The notes beneath the pieces are model-generated. The model was not told the DNA's origin. It saw only the letters and a list, made by a program, of their open reading frames with translations, and made no database searches. Positions 35,798 through 44,375 of a stretch of 64,000 nucleotides of DNA are shown in pieces. A program made the translations under genes and the position numbers. Source of the stretch: JBBECJ01 sp963763325 (GTDB taxonomy: Bacteria; Chloroflexota; Chloroflexia; Thermomicrobiales; CFX8); NCBI GenBank assembly GCA_963763325.1, contig CAVXOL010000001.1, positions 1 to 64,000 of the forward strand. Reading direction: 5' to 3'. Every line of letters starts with the position of its first letter. Within the stretch, counting starts at the first letter, position 1.

Positions 35798-38227
35798 CTA
35801 ATCCGCCGGAATCGCTTCGTAGCTCTCGATGCTGGCGCCGAAGAGCCAGTCGCTGATGGCGTCGGCGTCGAGCGGGGCCGAGAAGTAGTTGCCCTGGCCG
35901 TATTCGCAGTTGAGCTCACGCAGGTGTTCGAGCTGATCGACATGCTCGACCCCTTCGGCGATCACCTTCAGGCCGAGGCTATGCGCCAGACCGATGACGG
36001 CGCACGCGATGATAGCGGCGTCGCCGTCACGGCCGAGACCGCGGACGAGCGTGCCGTCCAGCTTGAGCGTGTCGATCGGGAAGCGTCGGAGCTGGGTCAG
36101 GCTCGAATAGCCGGTGCCGAAGTCGTCGATAACGACCTGGACGCCGAGCTTCAGGAGTGCGTTCAACGTATCGGCGGTCTGGGCCGTGTCGGCCATGACG
36201 GCGATCTCACTGATCTCCAGCTTCAGGTAGCTTGCCGGGAAACGCGTCTCGTACAGAATCCGCTCCAGGTTCTCGACCAGTTCCGGACACCGGAGCTGCC
36301 TGCCCGAGACGTTGACGCTGACCGTCAGATCGCGGCCATACAGCTGGTTCCAGAGCTGTCCCTGGCGGCAGGCTTCACGCAACACCCAGGAGTCGATCGC
36401 GTTGATCAGCCCGGACTCCTCGGCCACCGGCAGGAAATGCGCCGGTGAGACCGATCCGCGCTCGGGATGGAACCAGCGCACCAGCGCCTCGACCGCGACA
36501 ACCTCGTCGCCGGTCAGATCGAGCTGCGGCTGGTAGTGCAACGTGAGCTCGCCACGGTCGAGCGCACGCCGCAGGTCCGCTTCGAGGTTAACGCGCTCGA
36601 CCATCGCCGTGCCCATGCTGGCGTCGTAGACAGCGTAACGGGCGCGCCCGGCATCCTTCGCCTGGTAGAGGGCGACATCCGCGTCACGCAGCATGTCCTC
36701 CGGCGTCTGGTGCGCGTCAGTCCGCAGGACGATGCCGACGCTGGTCGAGACGTACATATCCTGTGCCGACAGCGAGAAGGGGGCGGTCAGCGCCTCTGTG
36801 ATCCGCTCAGCGATCAATTCGGCCTCGCGGACACTGCTCAATTCCTCCAGCAGGATCGTGAACTCGTCGCCACCCAGCCTGGCAACCGTATCGCCGGGCC
36901 GCAGGCAGCCGCGCACGCGCTCCGCGACAGCAATCAGCACCTGGTCGCCCGCGTCGTGACCGAGCGTGTCGTTGATCAGCTTGAAGTGGTCAAGGTCGAG
37001 AAAGAGGACCGCCAACTGGTGCGCCTGCCGGCTCGACCGTGCCAGCGCGTGCTCGAGCCGATTGCTGAACAGGGCGCGGTTCGGCAGGCCGGTCAGCGGA
37101 TCGTGGAACGCCTGATGAACCAGCCGCTCCTCCAGATGCTTGCGGTCGGTAATGTCGTGGAGGGTCGCCAGCACCCGTTCGGGCCGGCCGCGCTTGTCGA
37201 AGATGACCTCGACCTGGCTGTGGACGAACCGCTCGGAACCATCGGCGCGCACGATCCGGTGGTCGATGCTGGCCGGCGTCTCGCCACGCATCGCACGATT
37301 GAGTGTTCCTGCGACAAGCTCCCGGTCACTGTCATGAACGGCGCTGGTGAAGATATCCTGCTGGGTATCAGCCTCATGTCGCTCAGCGCCGAGGATACGG
37401 TAGATCTCGTCCGACCAGAGCCGCTCATCGGTCTCGATGTTCCATTCCCAGCTGCCGAGATGCGCCAGCCGTTGAGCCTCTCGCAGGTTAGCCTCGGTCC
37501 CAAGCAACGCCTCCTCGACCCGGCGTCGAACGATGACGTGATGGTGGAGCGAGGCGTACATCGCGGCAACCGGCAACAACAGCAGCGCCAGCGCCCAGAT
37601 GTGGGCATCCGCGACGATCGCCGCCAGGAGCGCGATGCCGATCTGGCCAACGTGCAACAGCGTCTCGGTCTGGTCGAGAATCGCCGTCGAGCGCAACCAG
37701 ACCTTCAGCGGTGAGGTCCCGTCCTCCAGCGCGATGATGAACGCGACCGTGAACGTATTGACCAGATACAGCGCGGCTCCGGCAACGAAGACCGCCAGCA
37801 ACGTCTGGAACGAGTTGAAGCTCGGGTCAGTCGGACTCCAGTTGAAGCTCGCCAGGACAAGGCTGGCGATCCCGACTTGCAGCACCATCTGAGCGCTGTT
37901 GAAAAAGAACTGCGCCCACGACTCTCGACGTCCAATCTGCGCAACGATCGCGCCGGCCGCGACGATCAGCATCGCGATCCCCGGCTCGAAGATCAGCGCC
38001 GCCGCCAGGATGACGGTCGTGTCCAGATGCTGGCGCGTCTTCCAGGCGAACTGAAGCGGGAACATCACCGAGAGGGTAAAGGCAGCCACAAACATGATGG
38101 CGAGCAGCTGGTGCTGGGTATCGCCGCCGGTTGTCGTGGAGATGCCATCGGCGAGAATGGCCAGCGCGGCGACAACCAGAACCGTAATGTAGGCGCGAGT
38201 GATGAGCTTCAGCGGCGGCATCTCCAT
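35798..38227 (-). CDS. Membrane PAS-GGDEF-EAL c-di-GMP turnover protein
   Basis: 809 residues. Order: about seven transmembrane helices (1-230), PAS (LAHLGSWEWNIETDERLWS, to ~360), GGDEF domain with ARLGGDEFTILLEEL (375-535) and EAL domain with VAVEALVRWFHPERG, LEISEIAV, DDFGTGYSSLTQLR and AEGVEHVDQL (545-800). Both catalytic motifs are intact, so it can in principle make and degrade c-di-GMP. ATG at 38227 follows GGAGGAGAGACG. It is 14 bases downstream of the HD-GYP gene. The N-terminal membrane module resembles that of the HD-GYP protein. Confidence 0.93.
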   Translation of the reverse strand: MEMPPLKLITRAYITVLVVAALAILADGISTTTGGDTQHQLLAIMFVAAFTLSVMFPLQFAWKTRQHLDTTVILAAALIFEPGIAMLIVAAGAIVAQIGRRESWAQFFFNSAQMVLQVGIASLVLASFNWSPTDPSFNSFQTLLAVFVAGAALYLVNTFTVAFIIALEDGTSPLKVWLRSTAILDQTETLLHVGQIGIALLAAIVADAHIWALALLLLPVAAMYASLHHHVIVRRRVEEALLGTEANLREAQRLAHLGSWEWNIETDERLWSDEIYRILGAERHEADTQQDIFTSAVHDSDRELVAGTLNRAMRGETPASIDHRIVRADGSERFVHSQVEVIFDKRGRPERVLATLHDITDRKHLEERLVHQAFHDPLTGLPNRALFSNRLEHALARSSRQAHQLAVLFLDLDHFKLINDTLGHDAGDQVLIAVAERVRGCLRPGDTVARLGGDEFTILLEELSSVREAELIAERITEALTAPFSLSAQDMYVSTSVGIVLRTDAHQTPEDMLRDADVALYQAKDAGRARYAVYDASMGTAMVERVNLEADLRRALDRGELTLHYQPQLDLTGDEVVAVEALVRWFHPERGSVSPAHFLPVAEESGLINAIDSWVLREACRQGQLWNQLYGRDLTVSVNVSGRQLRCPELVENLERILYETRFPASYLKLEISEIAVMADTAQTADTLNALLKLGVQVVIDDFGTGYSSLTQLRRFPIDTLKLDGTLVRGLGRDGDAAIIACAVIGLAHSLGLKVIAEGVEHVDQLEHLRELNCEYGQGNYFSAPLDADAISDWLFGASIESYEAIPAD

Positions 38228-38241
38228 CGTCTCTCCTCCGG

Positions 38242-39696
38242 CTAATCGACAGCCGTCGGAACGGCGGGGCGGCGGGAAGGCGACGGTTCGGCGGCAGGAG
38301 CCGCGGCGGGCAGCGGCGCATACCCAGCAGGACGGTAGGTCGGCAGTTCTCCGTGGAGTTCGCGCAGGTAGCCAGTCATCGCCGCAACAACGCGCGGGTC
38401 CCACTGCTCCCCAGCACCGCGCTCAAGAACGTCGATGGCGGCTTCGACGCTCATCGCCTCTCGATAGGGTCGGCTGGTCGTCAGCGCGTCGAAGGTGTCG
38501 GCAACGGCAACGATCCGCGATCCAAGCGGGATCTGCTCGCCGGCAAGACCATCAGGATAGCCGGAGCCATCCCAGGCTTCATGATGGTAACGAACGATTT
38601 CAGCGCCGTGGCGGTAGGCAGCAAAGCGGGAGACGACATTGGCGCCAAGGTTCGGATGCTGGCGTATCTGCTCCCACTCTCCGGTGGTGAGCCTGTCATC
38701 TTTGGAGAGGACCGCTGAGTCAATCCCAGCCTTGCCGATGTCGTGGACCCGTCCTGCCTGCTCGATGATGTCGGCTTCTTCTTCCACCAGGCCGAGCCGG
38801 TTCGCTACCGTCCGTGAGTAGGCGGCGACCCGGCGCGAGTGACCGGCGGTGTATGGATCGCGCAGTTCAATGACCTCAACGAGGGAAGCCAGCGCCTCGT
38901 GTGTGTCCACCCGCAACTGGAGCGTCTGGCGCACCGAATGGTGAACGAGGATGGCCGGCAGCGCCAGGAACGGCAACACCATCGGCTGGTTCGCCGCCAG
39001 GAGGGCCGAAATCGTGCCGAGCGCCGTCAGCGTCACATGCGGCATCAGGTCAAGGGCGATCGTCGAGTACCAGACCCTGAATGGGTTGAGGCCGAGCTGC
39101 AACGCCCCGGCCAGCGCGACCATCCCGGTGTTGAGCAGGTGCATGACGATCGCGGTAATGACGATCGCCGCCAGGCTACCGAACTCCCCCACACCTGGCC
39201 CAAGGTCGGCTGACGAGAGTTGCTCGTAACAGAGCGCACCGAAGGTCACATACAGCACCGTCTGGCCGATATTGAACAGCGCTTCCATGACCTCAGCACG
39301 CCGCAATCTCTGGGCAATTGTCGAGGCCACCAGCATCAACAACCCTGGCATCCAGGAGGGCAGCAGCAGGATCATGACGACGACCGCAGCAGCGGTGATA
39401 TTGATGTTGGTCTTGTGGGTCAGATGCAACGGGAAGCGCTCGGCGACAGTCGCCATCGCGAGCAGCATGATGGCGTAGATACCTTCTTGGACGGTCGGAG
39501 GGTCCCAACTGAGTGCGAGCACGACAAATGGCGTGAGCGGGCCAACGACGCTGATCACCAGCAGATAACGCAACAGCGCAGGAGGCAACCCGTCGTATCC
39601 GAACCTCGTCGATGCGCGCGCAAGCCAGTTCCTGAGCACTGCCGTCGTGCTGCCTTTCGGACCTCTGGTAGTAGGTAGAACGCTACCGTCCAGCAC
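38242..39696 (-). CDS. Membrane HD-GYP phosphodiesterase
   Basis: 484 residues. About seven hydrophobic helices (to ~255) precede an HD-GYP domain: VIELRDPYTAGHSRRVA, AGRVHDIGKAGI (the HD pair), RYHHEAWDGSGYPDGL (GYP) and VAVADTFDALTTSRPYR. It should hydrolyse c-di-GMP. A Pro/Ala tail ends the protein. GTG at 39696 has AAGGA eight bases upstream and I prefer it to the GTG at 39717. First gene of a two-gene c-di-GMP operon. Confidence 0.9.
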   Translation of the reverse strand: MLDGSVLPTTRGPKGSTTAVLRNWLARASTRFGYDGLPPALLRYLLVISVVGPLTPFVVLALSWDPPTVQEGIYAIMLLAMATVAERFPLHLTHKTNINITAAAVVVMILLLPSWMPGLLMLVASTIAQRLRRAEVMEALFNIGQTVLYVTFGALCYEQLSSADLGPGVGEFGSLAAIVITAIVMHLLNTGMVALAGALQLGLNPFRVWYSTIALDLMPHVTLTALGTISALLAANQPMVLPFLALPAILVHHSVRQTLQLRVDTHEALASLVEVIELRDPYTAGHSRRVAAYSRTVANRLGLVEEEADIIEQAGRVHDIGKAGIDSAVLSKDDRLTTGEWEQIRQHPNLGANVVSRFAAYRHGAEIVRYHHEAWDGSGYPDGLAGEQIPLGSRIVAVADTFDALTTSRPYREAMSVEAAIDVLERGAGEQWDPRVVAAMTGYLRELHGELPTYRPAGYAPLPAAAPAAEPSPSRRPAVPTAVD

Positions 39697-39798
39697 CGTG
39701 GAATTCCTTCGTCTCACGATACCACGCCAGCCTCATCGACCGGCGTGGCCTATCCGTACTGACACACTTTCGACGGCTCGATACAGATGGTTTCCCCG

Positions 39799-40284
39799 TT
39801 AATCGGTTCCGCTCACTCGCAACGCCGCGCTTGTCCCATGATTGCTGCCTTCGACGTCGAGCACCTGGCCGTCACCAGTCAGAATCTCGACCAGGATTGG
39901 CACCTCGTGAAGACCGTACTCGCGATGTAGTTGCCGGTTGTCGAGCGGCACACGTACCCTGATCTCGATCGGGAAGGTGCCGTCCTCCCCAACTCGCCCG
40001 CGATGCTTGAAAATGACCTCTTCACCATGGTCGTTGAAGCCTGGATCGAGGAACGTCGTCTCCTTCGAGACCTTGCTCGGCGAGAAGAACGTCACTCGAA
40101 TCGGTCCGGTCACCAGATGCTCGTATTCCGCATCCATCGCCACCCAGACCTGAACCTCGGTTCCACCCAACTCAACGATCGGATCTGCCCGGCACCAGGT
40201 CACGCCTGCGGTGGCCGGCATTACCAGCAGCAGCACTGCCAGCAGCCCCAGACAGCTTGCGGTCATCACTCTTCGGATACGCAT
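39799..40284 (-). CDS. Small secreted protein, tandem paralogue B
   Basis: 161 residues. Signal peptide (VMTASCLGLLAVLLLVMPATA) then VTWCRADPIVELGGTEVQVW, RVTFFSPSKVSK and PIEIRVRVPLDN: a single beta-sandwich-like domain. ATG 40284 has GAGGAGG upstream. It shares the whole pattern with the preceding gene (WCARDPIV, VQVWVAIPEEY). I do not recognise the family or function. Confidence 0.75.
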   Translation of the reverse strand: MRIRRVMTASCLGLLAVLLLVMPATAGVTWCRADPIVELGGTEVQVWVAMDAEYEHLVTGPIRVTFFSPSKVSKETTFLDPGFNDHGEEVIFKHRGRVGEDGTFPIEIRVRVPLDNRQLHREYGLHEVPILVEILTGDGQVLDVEGSNHGTSAALRVSGTD

Positions 40285-40295
40285 GGATGGCCTCC

Positions 40296-40796
40296 TCACG
40301 TTGTCCCGCCCGACTTGCTACCGTTGTTGATTCTGGTCGTGACCCACGATCCCGTGTACCAGCCGTGGAACACTTGCGTGCTCTCGCCGTCGATCACGGT
40401 GATCTGGGTCGGGATATCGCTTGCTTTGAGCGTCGACCCGGCCCGGCTCTCGTCGATCGGGACTGCAACCCGGATCTGGATCGTGAACGCGCCCTTGGGA
40501 TTGAGCTTGCTGCGCGGATCGTCGGAGAATGAGACGACCTCGCCAAATCCATTGAAGCCGTCGTCGGTCATAACAACCGATCGGGACATCCCCGTCGGCG
40601 TCTTGAACTCAACTTCGACCGGGCCATCGACGAGGGAGACGTACTCCTCAGGAATCGCGACCCAGACCTGGACCGTATTGCCGTTGAGGTTGACGATTGG
40701 ATCACGCGCGCACCAGCGTCGCCCTGCCGATGCCGGCGAGGCGACGAGCAACGAGGCGAGGATCACGAGAACGAAGCAGAAAATTGAGCGTCTCAT
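40296..40796 (-). CDS. Small secreted protein, tandem paralogue A
   Basis: 166 residues. Signal peptide IFCFVLVILASLLVASPASA, then RRWCARDPIVNLNGNTVQVW, VEVEFKTPTGMSRSVVMTDD, AFTIQIRVAVPIDESRAG. The paired Cys/Asp start and Val-Gln-Val-Trp core are shared with paralogue B 11 bases downstream, so they form an operon. GGAG precedes the ATG. Exported; function unknown. Confidence 0.75.
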   Translation of the reverse strand: MRRSIFCFVLVILASLLVASPASAGRRWCARDPIVNLNGNTVQVWVAIPEEYVSLVDGPVEVEFKTPTGMSRSVVMTDDGFNGFGEVVSFSDDPRSKLNPKGAFTIQIRVAVPIDESRAGSTLKASDIPTQITVIDGESTQVFHGWYTGSWVTTRINNGSKSGGTT

Positions 40797-41218
40797 CGGC
40801 CTACTCCATCTTCACCCACCAGGGAAGGCAGATGATCGATCTCAGGCGATGAGATGTCTTTCGGTAGCGCAGCCGTCGTGGCGTATCAGCCGTAGACCTG
40901 TCGCTTTGCGGCCCCACGTTTCCGCGGGTGTGCCCTTGTCGTAACGTCCCATCCGAACATCACAGTATGGAGTCAATCCTAGACACGTCTTGCCTGAACA
41001 GGTAGAGACAAAAGTCCGGATGATGTCCAGACATCTGGACCGATCCGCGCTGGCGCAGTTCGATCCCGTAGATGAGGCAACATCTACGACCTGATATCGA
41101 ACACTTCAAACAGGACCGAGGTCACATGTGACGTCTCCAGACAGGCCCGTAGAATCGCTGAAACGGGGATTGTTTGTGACATGGACTGGTACATTCGATC
41201 GTGGCTTCTCCTATAGAT

Positions 41219-41848
41219 ATGAACATCTCGGGACATTCGCCAATCGACCGTGCCACGATGACCGACGAGCAGCTCGCCGACCTCATCGTCTCGCGTGCCT
41301 TCGCCGACGAACAACGCCGAACCCGCAAGCCTCTCCCACGCTGGCTCGGACCAACGATGCGAGCGCTGCCGAAGGTGCTGGCGATCGTGACAGTCGCCAA
41401 CGGCCTGATCGGCTTGCTGGCCATCATCTCGCCATGGTTGCGGATGGCCTTTGGCGAAGCGGCAACCCGGCCGCTCTACAGCGCCTACTCCTATATCTGT
41501 CCCCAGCGCGACTCGCACACCTGGTTCATCGGCGACATCCCGATGGCGATGGAGCAACGGATGGTCGCGATGTACGTCGCCTTTGGTGTAGCTGGAGCCG
41601 CGTACCTGCTCTGGGATCGCTTCCGCCGTCCACTGCCGACCTGGGCCGCACTGCTGGCGATCGCGCCCGCCCTGATCGACGTTGCCCTCTCAACCGCCGA
41701 GATACGCCCCAGCACCGACCTCTCGCGCCTCTGGACCGGCACGCTCGGCTCGCTCGGCATCGTCTTCTGGACCTACCCACGATTCGACGCGCTCCTGAGC
41801 ATCACGCAGGAACGTGTGGCGGCCCTGAAGCGACTGGTCGCCGAGTAG
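41219..41848 (+). CDS. DUF2085-like membrane protein
   Basis: 209 residues starting MNISGHSPIDRATMTDEQL; start uncertain (an ATG at 41258 is also possible, no clear ribosome site). Four hydrophobic segments: VLAIVTVANGLIGLLAII, MVAMYVAFGVAGAAYLLW, WAALLAIAPALIDVAL and LGSLGIVFWTYP. YSYICPQRDSHTWFIGDIPM before helix 2 resembles the Cys-x-Gln-Arg-Ser signature of DUF2085. Function unknown. It converges with the SARP-type gene. Confidence 0.6.
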   Translation: MNISGHSPIDRATMTDEQLADLIVSRAFADEQRRTRKPLPRWLGPTMRALPKVLAIVTVANGLIGLLAIISPWLRMAFGEAATRPLYSAYSYICPQRDSHTWFIGDIPMAMEQRMVAMYVAFGVAGAAYLLWDRFRRPLPTWAALLAIAPALIDVALSTAEIRPSTDLSRLWTGTLGSLGIVFWTYPRFDALLSITQERVAALKRLVAE

Positions 41849-41857
41849 CGGCACTTC

Positions 41858-42649
41858 CTATCTCGTCATGAGTTGCTGGTAAAGGCGTTCCGTCTCAGCC
41901 GATGGCTCAATCCCGGCATAATCCGCGAGTGTCTGACGGCAGCGCTGCATGACCGCCGGAATCTGGGAAGCCTTCCCACCGTGAGAGAGGGCCCGCATCA
42001 GCAGGCAGTAACCTGCTTCAAGAAGCGGATCGAGCTTGATAAGCTCGCGACACTCAATTTCGGCCAGCGTCGAGTTGCCCCGACCGAGTTCGGACTCAAT
42101 CGTCGCTTCGAGTGCACGCACCTGGATGTCGCGCAGCCCCTGCTGTACTCCGATGATCCACGGAGCCTCTTCGCCAGTCAGAAACCCTCGACTGGCAATC
42201 TCAAGCGCGACACGCGCCTCCGAGAGCGCAGCGTCATGATCGAGTTGCCGGAGCGATGTCTCAGTCGCGTGGATGGCGCTGCGGGCGCGCTCGTAGTCGA
42301 TGAACGTCATCGCCGGCAACTGGAGGAGGTAGCGGCCAACCTCGCCACGGATGCCGACCTCGTCCGAGCATGATGTGGTGCGCAACAGCCGGCGCAGGCG
42401 GCTGACGATTCCGTTGATCGTCGTATCCCAGGTGTCTGGAACCTCGTCTCCCCAGAGCGCGTCAACCAACTCGTCGCGACTGATTGGACGCCGGCGGTTG
42501 AGCACGAGATACGCCCAGAGCCGCCTGCCCTGACGGGCGGGAAACTCCTCTTCGCGGATGACACCGTCAGCATGCTCGATGGCCAGCCGCCCACAGATAT
42601 AGATGCGCAATGGCACAACGTCCGGCACGCGCACTCCATTCGTGTCCAT
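41858..42649 (-). CDS. Short SARP-type (BTAD) transcriptional activator
   Basis: 263 residues. N-terminal OmpR-like winged helix (RIYICGRLAIEHADGVIREE, LVLNRRRPISRDELVDALWG, TINGIVSRLRRLLR) is followed by a BTAD helical repeat domain (LEIASRGFLTGEEAPWIIGV, CRELIKLDPLLEAGYCLLMR, IPAVMQRCRQTLADYAGIEP). It lacks the ATPase and TPR regions of long SARPs. A transcription factor acting on DNA direct repeats. ATG at 42649. A repeat pair fitting such a site lies just upstream. Confidence 0.88.
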   Translation of the reverse strand: MDTNGVRVPDVVPLRIYICGRLAIEHADGVIREEEFPARQGRRLWAYLVLNRRRPISRDELVDALWGDEVPDTWDTTINGIVSRLRRLLRTTSCSDEVGIRGEVGRYLLQLPAMTFIDYERARSAIHATETSLRQLDHDAALSEARVALEIASRGFLTGEEAPWIIGVQQGLRDIQVRALEATIESELGRGNSTLAEIECRELIKLDPLLEAGYCLLMRALSHGGKASQIPAVMQRCRQTLADYAGIEPSAETERLYQQLMTR

Positions 42650-42666
42650 CCGGTTGCGTGTTGCCC

Positions 42667-42695
42667 AGTATGATGCGACTGCAACCTTGCTGCAA
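42667..42695 (-). promoter_or_regulatory. SARP-type promoter site upstream of regulator
   Basis: On the minus strand, two TTGCAG copies start 11 bases apart (complement at 42679-42684 and 42690-42695), and CATACT (42667-42672) lies six bases downstream as a -10. This is the layout of SARP binding sites overlapping the -35. The start at 42649 leaves a very short leader. Confidence 0.5.
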
Positions 42696-42791
42696 TGTCG
42701 TAGCAAGTACCATCCCGCACAATACCGACATAGGACCATCTGAAACCGTCCCCGGACCTTTCTCCGGGGACGAACGCAGGGAGGCAGACCC

Positions 42792-42965
42792 ATGAGCGCG
42801 CAAGCCAATCCGGTCGTCAAGGTCGTTCGTTGCAACTGCGGAGTCGAGCTGCGCAGCGCCAACGAGCAGGAACTCATCAAGACCGTCCAGGACCACGCCA
42901 GCGCGAGCCACGACCTGAACCTCAACGACGAGCAGGTCCGCTCGATGATGGAGATCGATCAATAG
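42792..42965 (+). CDS. DUF1059-like small protein
   Basis: 57 residues starting MSAQANPVVKVVRCNCGVEL with CxC and the later HASASHDL, the Cys/His pattern of DUF1059. It is probably a small metal-binding or structural protein of unknown role. Too short for most gene finders. GAGGCAG lies upstream and a strong hairpin follows. Divergent from the SARP gene. Confidence 0.75.
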   Translation: MSAQANPVVKVVRCNCGVELRSANEQELIKTVQDHASASHDLNLNDEQVRSMMEIDQ

Positions 42966-42986
42966 CGCCGATGACAACCAATGCTG

Positions 42987-43016
42987 GAGAGGGCTGGCGA
43001 GTTCGCCAGCCCTCTC
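42987..43016 (+). terminator. Hairpin terminator of DUF1059-like gene
   Basis: GAGAGGGCTGGCGA pairs with TCGCCAGCCCTCTC around a very short loop, about 20 bases past the stop. It may be bidirectional. Confidence 0.75.
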
Positions 43017-43745
43017 TCGTGTCCTGAAGCACGACGCTACGGGCCCGGTGAAAAAGTCGATTACCGAGGGTGTCCGGGTGTGACACGGCGTCGAAACGTG
43101 CGAAAGCTGGACTTATCGCCGTGGAATCCGGCCTTCGATCGAGGATCATCCGCCATAACGTAGGTCATCAATGCCAGCGATGTGGTTCTGCAACCGACCC
43201 ACCATCCCAATACCATTGATCCCCGCTCTCGTCGGTCGCGAACGCGAGATCGCGGCTCTCGCTGGGATCGTCCGCATCAGGACACCCGCTGGGCACAACC
43301 GTCACGCGCCCGTGGCGCTTCACCGTGCCGACGGACAACCGGAGAGGTCGCGCGCCTCAACCGGCGGAGAAAGGTCATCGGAGAGGGAGATCCAGAGGAT
43401 CGAGAAGCACATTGGGGTGGTGCGCGATGGTGTGGTGCAGCGGCAACTCGATAGCGCTCAACGCCGCCAACATCGCCAGAGTTGCGGCGTCCAGCGGCGC
43501 TGAGGAAGCCGATCGATGCTGGTCCCACTACACCCCCATCGTGCCTGCGCACGACGCGAGCGCGCATCCACCAGCCGGGTGTAGATCGGGGGTGAACGTT
43601 CGCGTGCGAGATCGCACAACACCCGCAACGGCCATGTCGGCCAGCTGGTAGTCCCAGTTCGTCACCAGGGAACAGCGTCACGATCGTCAGGACGCCGACG
43701 CTGAAGCCCAGCAGGCGCGTGAGGCGCTCACGCATGGCCAGATGA
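43017..43745. other. Gene-poor stretch with a regulator ATPase fragment
   Basis: No intact gene. At about 43195-43270 the plus strand reads PTIPIPLIPALVGREREIAA, like the start of the ATPase domain of large LuxR/SARP regulators, and then loses similarity. A minus-strand frame below 43735 starts MRERLTRLLGFSVGVLTIVT, with one hydrophobic segment, and then degenerates. Confidence 0.5.
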
Positions 43746-44057
43746 TCAGATCCTGGCCCGATCGCTCAAGGATGGGGTGCGTTCTGTTCCCTCACCATTC
43801 CTCATGCCGCCACGCTGGATTGCCTCCGTGCGGCTCGTGACCTGCAATGTGTCATACAGGCTGGTGATGTCGCGCTTGACCGTCGCCAGCGACACGCCAA
43901 GGTCCTGGCTGATCGCTCGGTTCGTGCGTCCGGCGGCAATGCCGTGGAAGACCTCACGCTCGCGCAGCGAGAGTGGCTCAGTCAGTTGGGGATGGTGCAC
44001 ACGTCCGTCCATTTCATTCTGGTAGTGGCGGGAGGCCACCAGACGACAGCGGCCCAT
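43746..44057 (-). CDS. LuxR-type HTH protein or fragment
   Basis: 103 residues. LSLREREVFHGIAAGRTNRA, ISQDLGVSLATVKRDITSLY and DTLQVTSRTEAIQRG make a GerE/LuxR HTH. No receiver or sensor domain is visible in frame; the reading frame just upstream is different. It may be the 3' part of a gene whose 5' part is the frame at 44097-44375. A regulator if intact. Confidence 0.6.
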   Translation of the reverse strand: MGRCRLVASRHYQNEMDGRVHHPQLTEPLSLREREVFHGIAAGRTNRAISQDLGVSLATVKRDITSLYDTLQVTSRTEAIQRGGMRNGEGTERTPSLSDRARI

Positions 44058-44096
44058 CGAAGGGAACGATGGCGAATGGCGTGGCGCATTCCTCGG

Positions 44097-44375
44097 TCAG
44101 TCGTGTTCCATCTGCGGCGGGCTGGACATGAGGATGAAGGTGTCGACCCCGATGCCACGGCTCGTCCAGCGGATGTGTCCCTCTCGCTGGAGTGACTCGA
44201 GCACGGCTGCTGACGTGGACAGCGACGCGTGCATGCCGGACCGATAGATCGATCGCTGGCTCAGACCGACATGCAACACGTTGAACTCCGTCGACCCAGC
44301 AGAAGCGACCTGCTGCGCGATAACACGCAGTTCGGAAAGGATCTCCTGAACGCCTTCGGTTGTGTGCAGGACCAT
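44097..44375 (-). CDS. Hypothetical protein upstream of LuxR fragment
   Basis: 92 residues starting MVLHTTEGVQEILSELRVIA after AGAGGACGGC, a good ribosome site. FNVLHVGLSQRSIYRSGMHA and LESLQREGHIRWTSRGIGVD look globular. I do not recognise a family. It could be an N-terminal sensor portion joined to the LuxR HTH by a lost frame. Confidence 0.45.
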   Translation of the reverse strand: MVLHTTEGVQEILSELRVIAQQVASAGSTEFNVLHVGLSQRSIYRSGMHASLSTSAAVLESLQREGHIRWTSRGIGVDTFILMSSPPQMEHD

